A DNA stretch of 64,000 bases from the NCBI GenBank assembly GCA_003222675.1, contig QHWT01000060.1:1-64000 (forward strand). Direction: 5' to 3'. Position numbers and translations under genes: made by a program. The notes beneath the pieces are model-generated. The model did not search any database. It saw only the letters and a list, made by a program, of their open reading frames with translations, and was not told the DNA's origin. This document shows, piece after piece, positions 18,553 through 26,811 of the stretch (positions within the stretch are counted from its first letter, which is position 1; each line of letters opens with the position of its first letter). This DNA comes from Acidobacteriota bacterium (GTDB taxonomy: Bacteria; Acidobacteriota; Vicinamibacteria; Vicinamibacterales; 2-12-FULL-66-21).

Positions 18553-18664
18553 GGGGACACTCACACTTATTCGCGAAAATGGGAATAAGTGTGAGTGTCC
18601 CCGTTTTCGGAAAGCGGGACACTCACCGTTAATCGCGAAAGTGGGAATAAGTGTGAGTGTCCCC
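18553..18664. repeat. Tandem pair of long palindromes, GTGAGTGTCCC family
   Basis: The first element has two perfect 20-nt arms (18553-18572 and 18583-18602, loop of 10 nt). The second (about 18614-18664) repeats the design with mismatches. The core GTGAGTGTCCC recurs at 55889-55899. The size and pairing recall BIME/REP elements mobilised by REP-associated tyrosine transposases; no such transposase lies in this window. Confidence 0.8.
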
Positions 18665-18674
18665 GTTCGGCCGG

Positions 18675-19430
18675 TCACCTGCGCAGAGTCTGGAGCAGAC
18701 GCTCTGCTTTCGACTTGAACTCCCTGTCCTCGGGCGCCCACTGCGGATCCACAGGAACGTCGAGAAGCTTCTGCAGCGTCGCGCGCGCTTCGTCCCTGCG
18801 ATTCATCGCGACAAGGGTCTCCGCGAGGAAATACAGCGTCGCCGTGCTGTTCGGGTTGTATGTGAGCGCCTTGCGCAGGTGCTCTTCTGACTTCCTGTTG
18901 CTCCCGCCGAACAGGCCCGGCACCTTGTTGTACCAGCGCCCGAGGGCGCGATCCGCGGAGCCCTGCTGAAATGCCGGATCGATTGTCAGCACCGTCTCGA
19001 GTTCGTCTTTGATCTCGCCGCGATACTTGAGGCCCTGTCGCATGCCAAACGATTCGGCGAGCGCACCCATGTTCGCCGCAAGCCAGAAATGTCCTTCAGG
19101 CTTGTTCGGCGAGACAGCAACCGCCGCGCGGCCGGCGGCAATGCCTGCCTCGTAGAGCGCCTTGCGATCCTGATCTGTCGCGTGGCCGCCGAGCCAATAT
19201 CGCGCGCGCGCCAGCTTCCATGCGGACGCGAAGTCCTTTGGATCCCGCGCGAGGCGATCGGCCCAGATCCTTTCAGCCGCGCGTGCGTTCGCCAGATGCT
19301 CGCGACGCGCGTAGAGTTGATCAGGATCTGCCGGCTGAAGCCGGAAGCCGCGTGAATCGGAAACGAACGCCGCTCGGGCTTCTTCCACACCGCAATGCGC
19401 GAGATAGAATAAGAGGATGCAGGAGATCAT
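18675..19430 (-). CDS. TPR-type helical protein, TatT-like, probably lipoprotein or secreted
   Basis: Up to 251 residues. The body (about 45-245) resembles the TatT-like helical-repeat proteins linked to TRAP transporters: [60 protein letters not shown] and [20 protein letters not shown]. No TRAP transporter genes are present. The start is uncertain. ATG 19430 gives [13 protein letters not shown], a weak lipoprotein-like leader, but overlaps the divergent folE start at 19417; GTG 19388 is an alternative. The segment encoding [10 protein letters not shown] is a CCGGCT/AGCCGG palindrome (19331-19344), so repeat DNA may have entered the N-terminus. Confidence 0.7.
   Translation of the reverse strand: MISCILLFYLAHCGVEEARAAFVSDSRGFRLQPADPDQLYARREHLANARAAERIWADRLARDPKDFASAWKLARARYWLGGHATDQDRKALYEAGIAAGRAAVAVSPNKPEGHFWLAANMGALAESFGMRQGLKYRGEIKDELETVLTIDPAFQQGSADRALGRWYNKVPGLFGGSNRKSEEHLRKALTYNPNSTATLYFLAETLVAMNRRDEARATLQKLLDVPVDPQWAPEDREFKSKAERLLQTLRR
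19405..19410 (+). promoter_or_regulatory. Candidate -10 element (TAGAAT) of folE
   Basis: TAGAAT lies 6 nt before ATG 19417. The 14-nt string TAGAATAAGAGGAT is repeated exactly at 28633-28646 upstream of aceE. A leaderless or very short-leader mRNA is implied. Confidence 0.4.
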
Positions 19431-20040
19431 CCGTCAGTTGCTCGTGGAGCTGGGCGAGGACCCCTTGCGCGAAGGGCTGCTCAACACCCCCATGCGCGTC
19501 GAGAAGGCGCTCCGTTTCCTCACGAGCGGCTACACCGCCGACGTCGACACCGTACTGAACGACGCGCTGTTCACGGTGGATTATAACGAGATGGTGATCG
19601 TCAAAGACATCGACTTCTACAGCCTGTGCGAGCACCACCTGCTGCCGTTCTTCGGCCGTTGTCACATCGCCTATATCCCGCAGGGGAGGGTGATCGGCCT
19701 CAGCAAGATCCCGCGGCTCGTGGAAGTCTTCGCGCGGCGGCTGCAGATCCAGGAGCGCATGACAAATCAGATCGCCGAGACCGTCCGCGAGAAGATCCAG
19801 CCGCTCGGCGTCGCCGTCGTCTGCGAGGCGACGCACTTGTGCATGTCGATGCGCGGCGTGGAAAAACAGAACTCGTTCGCGCTGACCAGCTCCATGCTCG
19901 GCACGTTTCAGTCCGATGCGCGCACGCGCATGGAGTTTTTGGAGCTGATCAAGCGCCCCGTGCTGACAGGATCTCTTGGAGGCGGCGCAAGCCTTCTGTC
20001 AGCGACGCCGGTCCCGGCTGCAGGATGTAGCTCGACTTGA
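19417..20040 (+). CDS. folE: GTP cyclohydrolase I
   Basis: 207 residues. It converts GTP to 7,8-dihydroneopterin triphosphate, the first step of tetrahydrofolate synthesis. The zinc ligands are C71 and H74 ([11 protein letters not shown]) and C142 ([12 protein letters not shown]). The substrate-binding segments [20 protein letters not shown] and [15 protein letters not shown] are also intact, so this is a type IA enzyme. The last ~26 residues (after KRPVLTG) are not part of the family core and overlap the 3' end of the convergent gene at 19949-20734 by 92 nt, so the tail is probably an unstructured extension. No other folate gene is adjacent. Confidence 0.96.
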   Translation: MQEIIRQLLVELGEDPLREGLLNTPMRVEKALRFLTSGYTADVDTVLNDALFTVDYNEMVIVKDIDFYSLCEHHLLPFFGRCHIAYIPQGRVIGLSKIPRLVEVFARRLQIQERMTNQIAETVREKIQPLGVAVVCEATHLCMSMRGVEKQNSFALTSSMLGTFQSDARTRMEFLELIKRPVLTGSLGGGASLLSATPVPAAGCSST

Positions 20041-20734
20041 TTTCATAGATGCGATCGTCGCGGACCGCATTGATCCCGTCCCATCCCGGCCGCTCGACGA
20101 TCGTCCGCTTCTTCATCGCCTTTCCGCACCACGACGCGACGATCACGTCAGGGTTCCGCTCGACCACCGCCGCGGGATCGACAACACGATCCTTTCCCAG
20201 GCGACGGTCGCGCAGCTCCGGAAAAATCGGATTGCCGCCGGCAATCTCGACGAGCTCGTCGACCCAGCAGATGCCGGAAATGACCGGCTCGTCCCATTCC
20301 TCGAAGAACACGCGCGGCCGCCGGTCGAGCGCGGCCGAGCGCGCGCGCGCAGTCTCGAGGCCCGCTTCGAGTCTCGCGACGAGCGCATCGCTGGCGTCTC
20401 CCCGGCCGACCAGCGCGCCGACGATCCGGATCATCTGGAGGATCTCGGCGACCGTGCGCTGGTTGAACGTGTAGACGGGATACCCGCGGCGAATCAGTTC
20501 CGCCGCGATGTCCGCCTGCAGGTCGGAGAAACCGAGCACGAGATCCGGCTTCAGCGCCTCGATCTTGTCGAACCGCGCGTTGATGAACGCGGAGACCTTC
20601 GGCTTCTCGCGCGCTTCGGGAGGACGAACGGTGTAGCCGGACACGCCGACGACCCTGTGGCCTTCGCCGAGCAGATACAGCGTCTCGGTGGTTTCTTCGG
20701 TGAGACACACGATGCGCGATGGGTATGTGCTCAA
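19949..20734 (-). CDS. BtuF-like cobalamin/corrinoid-binding protein without signal peptide
   Basis: 261 residues of the periplasmic-binding-protein class III fold used by BtuF and Fhu[20 protein letters not shown] at the start, a conserved [14 protein letters not shown] segment, the long backbone helix ([20 protein letters not shown]), and [20 protein letters not shown] in the second lobe. The start is TTG 20734; no signal peptide or lipobox can be found, whereas transporter-linked BtuF proteins are exported. Members without a leader are widespread next to lone genes and may bind corrinoids in the cytoplasm. No btuC, btuD or btuB lies nearby. The 3' end overlaps folE on the opposite strand. 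Confidence 0.8.
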   Translation of the reverse strand: MSTYPSRIVCLTEETTETLYLLGEGHRVVGVSGYTVRPPEAREKPKVSAFINARFDKIEALKPDLVLGFSDLQADIAAELIRRGYPVYTFNQRTVAEILQMIRIVGALVGRGDASDALVARLEAGLETARARSAALDRRPRVFFEEWDEPVISGICWVDELVEIAGGNPIFPELRDRRLGKDRVVDPAAVVERNPDVIVASWCGKAMKKRTIVERPGWDGINAVRDDRIYEIKSSYILQPGPASLTEGLRRLQEILSARGA

Positions 20735-20748
20735 CTGGCGATGAAAAT

Positions 20749-20754
20749 TATACT
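20749..20754 (+). promoter_or_regulatory. Candidate -10 element (TATACT)
   Basis: TATACT ends 6 nt before the ATG at 20761, between the divergent starts of the BtuF-like gene (20734) and the secreted protein gene. It implies a leaderless mRNA for the latter. Confidence 0.4.
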
Positions 20755-20760
20755 TGGACC

Positions 20761-21435
20761 ATGAGTCGCGCTGGTCGTCGATTGGGCCTCCTCGTCATCG
20801 TCGTGATCGCTCTGTCAGCGGAGGCGCACGCGCAGAGCCGCCGCGCGCCAGCGAGGAAACCGGCGCCGAAGCCCGCTCCGGTGGCGCGGAAGACGACGAC
20901 GCCCGAGTCGACGTGCCCGTCGCTGCTCGGTATGGGCGTAAAGACGATCCGGAGTTTCTGCGACGTGCCGGCTGGACGCGATCCGGCGCAGGGCCTGCTC
21001 GTCACGTTTCCGCCGCATACCGGACCGCTGACGCTCTCGTTCGATCTGCACGCGCGGCACACCTACTCCGAAGAGCTGACGAAGAGCGGCAAGGGCTACG
21101 CGCGGTATCGCGCGATCATCGGCGTGTTGTCGATGAAAGGAGACCTGATCGAACGCGCCGCGGTCGAAGGGGAGTTCCGCAGCGCAACGGATCTGTTCGA
21201 TCGGATCGGCGGCGGCGCCGGCCCCGCCGGTGTGAAGGCCGTGGCGCCGGTCGGCCACGAAGAGATCTACATCACGATTCCGGCAGGAATCGACCAGGTG
21301 AGCCTGCTCGGTGAAACCCTCGATTCAATCACGCCGGCAGGCCACGAGACCGTCATCATGCCAGGGCGGCCCGTCGCCATCGTCAGCAATCTGCTGGTGG
21401 AGTACAAGCCGGCGCCGGCGGCGCGCAAGCGGTGA
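20761..21435 (+). CDS. Secreted protein of unknown function
   Basis: 224 residues from ATG 20761, chosen because MSRAGRRLGLLVIVVIALSAEAHAQ is a complete signal peptide. A Pro/Ala/Lys-rich linker (ARKPAPKPAPVARK) leads to one globular domain rich in beta-strands: PHTGPLTLSFDLHARHTYSE, YRAIIGVLSMKGDLIERAAV, EEIYITIPAGIDQVSLLGET and VAIVSNLLVEY. Two Cys (TCPSLLG and SFCDVPAG) could form a disulfide. No family was recognised. It converges on the Lon-domain gene across an inverted repeat block (21437-21540). Confidence 0.75.
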   Translation: MSRAGRRLGLLVIVVIALSAEAHAQSRRAPARKPAPKPAPVARKTTTPESTCPSLLGMGVKTIRSFCDVPAGRDPAQGLLVTFPPHTGPLTLSFDLHARHTYSEELTKSGKGYARYRAIIGVLSMKGDLIERAAVEGEFRSATDLFDRIGGGAGPAGVKAVAPVGHEEIYITIPAGIDQVSLLGETLDSITPAGHETVIMPGRPVAIVSNLLVEYKPAPAARKR

Positions 21436-21436
21436 C

Positions 21437-21540
21437 GGCTTCGGGCTTTCAGGCTTCAGGACTCAGGCTTCAGGCTTCGGCGCTCCAGGCCAGAAGTCCG
21501 AGGCCCCTGAGGCCGGAAGGCCGGAGCCCGAAGCCTGCTC
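21437..21540. repeat. Inverted block of CAGGCTT-type heptamers between convergent genes
   Basis: The left arm reads (T)CAGGCTT/CAGGACT with 7-nt spacing. The right arm carries the complementary GAAGCCTG/GGCCGGAG type sequence. The block fills the gap between two convergent genes and could act as a bidirectional terminator. Confidence 0.65.
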
Positions 21541-22170
21541 TCAGTGGACGCCGTCGCGCTCCCAGCTATGCCGCGAGACGATGACCTTCATCTCCAGCAG
21601 CTCGATGAGCGAGCGGCAGCGATCGAGCAGGCCGTCGCGCTCGAGGAGGGCTTGTTTCTCGACCGGCTCGAATTCGAGATACTGCGCAAGCGCGTTGACC
21701 AGATCTTCGTCCGGCATCGACGACGGCACCTTCGGGTCGCGCTGTCGCTCGGGTTGCGGCACGAGCAGCGCCTCCAGGCGCCGGCGTTCGCCCCGCATCT
21801 CGGCGCGGCAGTTCTCCGCCGGCGGCTCGTTGATCGATTCCACTTCGGCGATTCGATACGCGCGGCTGTGGTCTTCGCCCGTCACGCGGAACTTCTCCAT
21901 GCCTCGCAGCACGATGTTGAAGCGCCCTTCCTGCAGGCGTTCCGCGTGCGTGATGACGCCGGCGCATCCGACGGGATAGACGGGCGGCCGTCCTTCGTAA
22001 TTCCCCTCCCAGCCGGGACGCAGCAGCACCATCCCGATGATGCGATCCCCTTTCAGCGCGTCCTCCACCATCTGCCGGTACCGCGGCTCGAAGATGTGCA
22101 ACGGCAGAAAGACATTCGGGAACAGGACGACGTTCGGCAGCGGAAAAATCGGGATGGTCGGCGGCAGCAA
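21541..22170 (-). CDS. Lon-substrate-binding (LON N-terminal) domain protein
   Basis: 209 residues from TTG 22170, which has GAGG about 6 nt upstream and begins where the domain begins (LPPTIPIFPLPNVVLFPNVF). The family hallmarks PLHIFEPRYRQMVEDAL, IGMVLLRPGWEGNYEGRPPV, YPVGCAGVITHAERLQEGRF and NIVLRGMEKFRV are all present. This is a stand-alone LON domain with no AAA+ or protease part, a widespread bacterial family thought to bind unfolded or hydrophobic segments; its cellular role is unclear. It begins 8 nt after the stop of the VWA gene and is probably the last gene of the MoxR-like AAA/VWA transcription unit. Confidence 0.88.
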   Translation of the reverse strand: MLPPTIPIFPLPNVVLFPNVFLPLHIFEPRYRQMVEDALKGDRIIGMVLLRPGWEGNYEGRPPVYPVGCAGVITHAERLQEGRFNIVLRGMEKFRVTGEDHSRAYRIAEVESINEPPAENCRAEMRGERRRLEALLVPQPERQRDPKVPSSMPDEDLVNALAQYLEFEPVEKQALLERDGLLDRCRSLIELLEMKVIVSRHSWERDGVH

Positions 22171-22178
22171 ATCGCACC

Positions 22179-23576
22179 TCAGTGAATCGTCCGCGTTTTT
22201 TTGTCCATGTAGTCCATGAGCACGTAGCGACCCAGGGTTCGCGGCGTCGTGAAGTACGCCTTGCCGTGGCAGATCTCCGCCACCTTTCGTACGAAGCTGA
22301 CCAGATCGTAGTCGCGCGCGAGCATGAACGTGTTGATCAGGATCCCCGCCTTGCGGCACGCAGCCACTTCGGCGAACGTCTCGGAGACGATGTACGGATC
22401 GAGGCCGAACGCGTTGCGGTAGATGCGACCGTCCGCGCGCGTGAGGGCCGAAGGCTTGCCGTCGGTGATCATCACGATCTGCCGCATGTCCTTCTGCTGC
22501 CGTTCGAGGATGCGGCGCGCCAGGCGAAGACCTTCACGCGTGTTCGTGTAGTACGGGCCGACGCGGACGCGGGCGAGCTGCCCCAGCGGAATCTCTTCGG
22601 CGGAATCGTGGAAGAGGACGACCTTCAGCGCATCGCCGGGGTACTGCTGCCGGATCAGGTTCGCGAGCGCGAGCGCGACGCGCTTGGCCGGCGTAAAGCG
22701 ATCCTCGCCATAAAGGATCATGCTGTGGCTGCAGTCGAGCATCAGCACCGTCGCACAGGAGCTCTGATACTCGCCCTGCGCGACCATGAGGTCTTCATAG
22801 TCGACGGCGATACCGCCTTGACTTCCGCCTGAAGGCGGAGGCCCCGGGTGTTTGGAGTAATCGTCGAGGCCTTGCTTTCCAATCTCGTGACTTCCGCTCT
22901 CGTGGCTTCCGCCTACAGGCGGAACATCCACTCCTTGCAAAAGGGCCTCGCGCCGCATCCGCGACACGGCGTTCAGGATCGTTGCGCTCGCGTCGAGGTT
23001 CATCATGTCGCCGAACTCGTAGCGCTTCGGCGCGCCGCTCGCCTCGATGCCCGTTGCCATCTCGCGCGTGTCGTGGCGCCCGAGGCTGCTCTTGCCCAGC
23101 GACCCGAGCAGATCGCGCAGCGCACGGTACCCGAGGAAGTCCAGGCTCTTGTCGGTGATCTCGAAGCGGTACTGCTCGGGGTTCCCCATGCCGCCGCCGC
23201 CCGGACGCTCGCGCTGCTCACGGTCGCGCGCCATGTCCGGCGGTCCGGTCAGGTAGCCCTGCGCCTGCAGCTTCTCGATGATCTTCTGAATGAGCGCGTC
23301 GAGCCGTTCCTCGGCGTCCTCGGCGGTCTGCCAGTCCTTGCCCAGCAGACGCTCCAGCGTTTCGTCGGACAGCATGCCGCCGTTCAGCAGCGCTTCCATG
23401 ATCGCATCGTGCAGCGACTGCCACGAGTGTCCCGGATCCTCATCGTCGTACGGCACGCCGTACGGATTATCGAAGCCGCTCGACAACAGGAGGTCCGAGA
23501 GCTTCGAGAGCAGCTCTTCGAGATCGATCCCGTCGAGATCCTCGCCGGTGAACTTCGAGTAGCGGTAGCGGGCCAC
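22179..23576 (-). CDS. VWA-domain protein partnered with MoxR-like ATPase
   Basis: 465 residues. The N-terminal 210 residues are helical and charged ([20 protein letters not shown] ... [20 protein letters not shown]). The C-terminal von Willebrand A domain (about 280-460) has the MIDAS motif DCSHSM, the following Thr/Asp loops and [11 protein letters not shown]. Between them a Gly/Ser/Pro linker ([15 protein letters not shown] ... [10 protein letters not shown]) is encoded by two REP-like palindromes, so repeat DNA has been domesticated as linker. It lies about 110 nt downstream of the AAA gene. MoxR-like AAA/VWA pairs act as chaperone-like complexes that insert metals or activate enzymes; the client is unknown here. 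Confidence 0.88.
   Translation of the reverse strand: MARYRYSKFTGEDLDGIDLEELLSKLSDLLLSSGFDNPYGVPYDDEDPGHSWQSLHDAIMEALLNGGMLSDETLERLLGKDWQTAEDAEERLDALIQKIIEKLQAQGYLTGPPDMARDREQRERPGGGGMGNPEQYRFEITDKSLDFLGYRALRDLLGSLGKSSLGRHDTREMATGIEASGAPKRYEFGDMMNLDASATILNAVSRMRREALLQGVDVPPVGGSHESGSHEIGKQGLDDYSKHPGPPPSGGSQGGIAVDYEDLMVAQGEYQSSCATVLMLDCSHSMILYGEDRFTPAKRVALALANLIRQQYPGDALKVVLFHDSAEEIPLGQLARVRVGPYYTNTREGLRLARRILERQQKDMRQIVMITDGKPSALTRADGRIYRNAFGLDPYIVSETFAEVAACRKAGILINTFMLARDYDLVSFVRKVAEICHGKAYFTTPRTLGRYVLMDYMDKKTRTIH
22824..22924. repeat. Two REP-like palindromes inside VWA coding sequence
   Basis: TCCGCCT-GA-AGGCGGA at 22824-22839 and TTCCGCCT-AC-AGGCGGAA at 22907-22924. Both are translated in the linker of the VWA protein. 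Confidence 0.7.
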
Positions 23577-23689
23577 GGGTTTACTGGAGAGTTGCCTCGA
23601 GTTTCAAAGCGGGCCGCGCCGATGTCGCGGCCCGCAATTCGCATTCGGATGCTTGCGACGATGCCTGCATTGTCAGTTCTTCCGGTCCG

Positions 23690-25201
23690 CTAGTTGTAGT
23701 ACTTCTTCTTGTTGCCGAGATTCGGAATCTCGCGCTCGGCCAGCGGATCCTGTGCCATGCGCGGGGCGCGTTTCACCTGCTCGGCGGCCTGGAACTGTCC
23801 TTCGTCCGAGCGGCTGATCTTCCGCTGGGCGTACATTCCCTCGAGAACGAAATCGACGCCCGCTGCGAGCATCGGATCCGACGGCTTCTTGCCGAGGCGT
23901 GCTTCGCGCGCGAGATCCTGCAGCCCCTGGACCTCCGCGGTACGAGCAAGCAGCTCCGCGGCGGACAAGCTGTCGTCGACGTGCAGCGTGCCGCCGAGAT
24001 CGAACCATTCCGTCACCTGCCGGAGGTCCGCGGTCGGATACCAGCCGCTGAAGACGTTGCCGACCGACGTGCGAATCAGCTCGCGCGCGACGTTGTCGGC
24101 CCCCTTCAATTCCCCTTCGTACTCGAGCTCGAACTTGCCGGTGATCGCGGGGAGTGCGGCGTAGATGTCCGTGACGCGGGGAACCGCCACCGATTCACCG
24201 GTCGCGAGCGCGCGCCGCTCGGCGTTCGAGACGACGTTCTCGAGGAGGGAAATGGGAAGCCGCTGGCTGACGCCGGATCGTTTGTCGATCTTCTGATCCT
24301 GCCGCGCCTGGAACGCGACCTCCTCGACCACCTCGCGCACGAATTCCGGGACGACCAGTTGAAGCTCCACACCGTCACGCACGGTCCACGCTTCCTGCTG
24401 CGTGATCTGCATCGCGTGATGGCGGCTCACCGGGTAATGCGTCCGGATTTCCGATCCGATGCGATCCTTCAGCGGTGTGATGATCTTGCCGCGCGCGGTG
24501 TAGTCCTCCGGGTTCGCGCTGAACACCATCAGAAGATCGAGCGGCAGCCGCACGGGGTAGCCCTTGATCTGGACGTCCCCTTCCTGCAGGATGTTGAACA
24601 ATCCCACCTGGATCTTGCCGGCGAGATCCGGCAGCTCGTTGATGGCGAAGACGCCCCGGTTGGCCCGCGGCACCAGACCGTAATGCATCGTCATCTCGTC
24701 GGAGAGCTGCAGGCTCGCGCGCGCCGCCTTGATCGGATCGAGGTCGCCGATCATGTCGGCAATCGTGACGTCGGGGGTCGCGAGCTTCTCGACATAACGC
24801 GCGTCGCGCGGCAGCCATTCGATCGGCAGATCGTTTCCCGCCTGTGCGATTCGCTTGCGGCACGCGGCGCAGAGGGGTGCGAGCGGATCGTCATGGATCT
24901 CGCAGCCCGGGACGACGGGCAGCGCTTCATCGAGCAGCGATATGAGCGCGCGCAGGATGCGGCTCTTCGCCTGACCGCGCAAGCCGAGCAGGATGAAGTT
25001 GTGCCGCGACAGAATCGCATTGACGATCTGCGGCACGACTGACTCGTCGTATCCGACAATCCCGGGAAACAGCGTGTCATTCGCGCGCAGCTTACGGATC
25101 AGGTTTTCACGGATTTCAGTTTTTACGGGGCGCCGCGGCACGCGGCCGGCATCGACCTCTTTCCGCAGCGCGCCCAGAGTTCCAGGCTTCGGGAAGGACA
25201 T
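23690..25201 (-). CDS. MoxR/magnesium-chelatase-type AAA+ ATPase
   Basis: 503 residues from ATG 25201 ([19 protein letters not shown]); an earlier GTG lies in the repeat array and is less likely. The Walker A region is [18 protein letters not shown], with Ala before Lys as in many MoxR proteins. The Walker B position reads [10 protein letters not shown], with Asn where most AAA+ proteins have Asp. The segment [20 protein letters not shown] carries sensor 1, and [17 protein letters not shown] the arginine region. An insert with [17 protein letters not shown] holds three Cys that may bind metal. It is followed by the VWA gene, the usual partner, and the pair probably works as one complex. Confidence 0.9.
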   Translation of the reverse strand: MSFPKPGTLGALRKEVDAGRVPRRPVKTEIRENLIRKLRANDTLFPGIVGYDESVVPQIVNAILSRHNFILLGLRGQAKSRILRALISLLDEALPVVPGCEIHDDPLAPLCAACRKRIAQAGNDLPIEWLPRDARYVEKLATPDVTIADMIGDLDPIKAARASLQLSDEMTMHYGLVPRANRGVFAINELPDLAGKIQVGLFNILQEGDVQIKGYPVRLPLDLLMVFSANPEDYTARGKIITPLKDRIGSEIRTHYPVSRHHAMQITQQEAWTVRDGVELQLVVPEFVREVVEEVAFQARQDQKIDKRSGVSQRLPISLLENVVSNAERRALATGESVAVPRVTDIYAALPAITGKFELEYEGELKGADNVARELIRTSVGNVFSGWYPTADLRQVTEWFDLGGTLHVDDSLSAAELLARTAEVQGLQDLAREARLGKKPSDPMLAAGVDFVLEGMYAQRKISRSDEGQFQAAEQVKRAPRMAQDPLAEREIPNLGNKKKYYN

Positions 25202-25217
25202 ACAGTTGATCTTAACA

Positions 25218-25340
25218 GGGTTCACGGTTCACGGTTCACGGTTCACGGTTCACGGTTCACGGGTTCACGGGTTCACGGGTTCAGTTCAGCGTTCAGGGTT
25301 CGGGGTTCGAGGTTCGGGGTTCGGCTTCAGGGTTCGCTGA
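25218..25340 (-). repeat. Heptanucleotide array, GTGAACC type, minus orientation
   Basis: On the plus strand GGTTCAC units repeat every 7 nt from 25218 and then degrade to 8-nt and GTTCGGG variants after 25258. It lies between the AAA gene start and the 3' end of the phosphodiesterase gene, whose last ~19 codons are read from the degenerate part. It is the same heptamer as at 15793-15890 and 26184-26274. Confidence 0.85.
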
Positions 25341-26146
25341 TTCACGGTTCGGGCCCGGATGACCTCGACTGCGATGTCGGGTCGATCGCTGATGATCCCG
25401 TCGACGCCCCAGTCGATCAGCCTGTTGACGTCCGACTCGGTATCAACGGTCCAGACCTGCACGGCGATGCCGCAACGGTGCGCATGCTCGACGAAGCGTC
25501 GCGAGACGACGCGCGTGGCGCCGGCGAATTCAGGGACTTGGTACGCATCAAACGGTGGACTCGAGACGGGCCACCGGCACCACGATCGATAGAGCGCGAG
25601 CCGGGTTTCGTCCCTGGATGAGCCCGTGTGAATGCGTGGCTCGTAGATGCGTGCCGCTCGGAGCACGCGCGTGCCGAAGGAGCCGAGCGAGACGCGATCG
25701 ATCGTGTCGGCGGCGCGCACTTCGTCGATGGTGCGGTGAGCGAGCGTGGGCTCATTCAGTTTGAGTTCGATGATCATCCAGATATCCCGGTAACGCTGGA
25801 GCACTTCTCGAAGCGTGGGAATGCCGAAGCCGGCGCCACGGAACGGCGGCTGGCCCGACCGACCGCGCGGTACAAAGTTGTGCCCCGCGTCCACGCGTGC
25901 GAGCTCGGCGGCCGTCAGCGCCGCCACCGGACCGCGATGGTCCGTGGTCCGGTCGAGCGTTGCGTCGTGATGGATGACCACAACGCCGTCGCGCGAGAGG
26001 TGCACGTCGAACTCGAGCCCATCCGCGCCGAGGGACAGTCCGTGATCGAATGCCGCGATCGTATTCTCCGGCCGAAGCGCTGCGCCTCCACGGTGCGCGA
26101 AGACCTGGGCACGGCCAACGCCGAGCGCCCGATGTGGTCGTGGCAT
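25286..26146 (-). CDS. Glycerophosphodiester phosphodiesterase
   Basis: 286 residues from ATG 26146; the longer open frame upstream is pure repeat DNA. The GDPD TIM-barrel hallmarks are clear: VFAHRGGAALRPENTIAAF (catalytic His and Glu), EFDVHLSRDGVVVIHHDATL (second His, metal ligands), WMIIELKLNEP and VQVWTVDTESDVNRLIDWGV, then GIISDRPDIAVEV. It hydrolyses glycerophosphodiesters to glycerol-3-phosphate and an alcohol. No signal peptide, so probably cytosolic (UgpQ-like). The final residues (VNQRTLKPNPEPRTPNPER) come from the degenerate heptamer array, so the original stop was probably lost. Heptamer arrays of opposite orientation flank the gene. Confidence 0.9.
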   Translation of the reverse strand: MPRPHRALGVGRAQVFAHRGGAALRPENTIAAFDHGLSLGADGLEFDVHLSRDGVVVIHHDATLDRTTDHRGPVAALTAAELARVDAGHNFVPRGRSGQPPFRGAGFGIPTLREVLQRYRDIWMIIELKLNEPTLAHRTIDEVRAADTIDRVSLGSFGTRVLRAARIYEPRIHTGSSRDETRLALYRSWCRWPVSSPPFDAYQVPEFAGATRVVSRRFVEHAHRCGIAVQVWTVDTESDVNRLIDWGVDGIISDRPDIAVEVIRARTVNQRTLKPNPEPRTPNPER

Positions 26147-26183
26147 GCATCGAATCTTATCTGCAACGCGAATCGCGGCCTGG

Positions 26184-26274
26184 TGAACCCTGAACCCTGA
26201 ACCGTGAACCGTGAACCGTGAACCGTGAACCGTGAACCGTGAACCGTGAACCGTGAACCGTGAACCGTGAACCG
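26184..26274 (+). repeat. Heptanucleotide array, 13 units of GAACCGT type
   Basis: Two GAACCCT, ten GAACCGT and one GAACCGG unit in unbroken 7-nt register. It lies between the divergent phosphodiesterase and BON-LysM genes and runs in the opposite sense to the array at 25218-25340. Confidence 0.95.
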
Positions 26275-26319
26275 GCATGTGCCTTGAGTACCATCCCCGT
26301 TTGGCGAAAGGAGGACCGA

Positions 26320-26721
26320 ATGGATTTGCGCAACAAATACGATCATGCGATCCAAACTGCCAAGAAGCTGGGCTTCGACGGATCGGCTCAGCAGGAGGGA
26401 GAAAAGCTGAATTTCCGCGGGACCGTGCGTTCCGAGGATGAAAAGAACCAGATTTGGAACGCGCTCAAGACCGTGCCCGACTGGCAGAAGGACATCAACG
26501 CCGACATCAAGGTCGCGCCTCAGGCCCAGCCCGTCGGCACAAGCGGCGCGGCAAGCCCCGGGAAAACTTACACGGTGAAGCCTGGCGATACGCTCAGCAA
26601 GATCGCCAAGGAGCACTTGGGCGACCCGAACGCCTACAACAAGATCTTCAACGCCAACCGCGATCAGTTGACCGATCCGGACAAGATCAAACCGGGACAG
26701 GTGTTGAAGATCCCCTCGTAG
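26320..26721 (+). CDS. BON-LysM protein, Kbp/YgaU-like
   Basis: 133 residues from ATG 26320 with a strong AAAGGAGG 5 nt upstream, one of the clearest ribosome sites in the window. An N-terminal BON-like domain (about 1-65; LGFDGSAQQEGEKLNFRGTV, NQIWNALKTVPDWQKDI) is joined by a short linker to a LysM domain (about 82-132; TYTVKPGDTLSKIAKEHLGD, GQVLKIPS). The order, size and lack of signal peptide match the cytosolic K+-binding protein Kbp (YgaU) of E. coli, which senses potassium. The K+ role is by homology only. The gene sits alone between two repeat blocks. Confidence 0.85.
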   Translation: MDLRNKYDHAIQTAKKLGFDGSAQQEGEKLNFRGTVRSEDEKNQIWNALKTVPDWQKDINADIKVAPQAQPVGTSGAASPGKTYTVKPGDTLSKIAKEHLGDPNAYNKIFNANRDQLTDPDKIKPGQVLKIPS

Positions 26722-26732
26722 GTCGATTGAGT

Positions 26733-26809
26733 GATTTGGTGACTTCGTGATTTGGTGATTTGGTGATTTCACATCACCAAATCATCGAATCACCAGATCA
26801 CCAAATCCA
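26733..26809. repeat. Inverted GATTTGGT-type repeat between convergent genes
   Basis: The left arm has tandem GATTTGGT units and the right arm the complementary ATCACCAAATC units, giving a long imperfect hairpin exactly between the BON-LysM gene and the convergent peptidase gene. A bidirectional terminator function is plausible. Confidence 0.75.
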
Positions 26810-26811
26810 CT

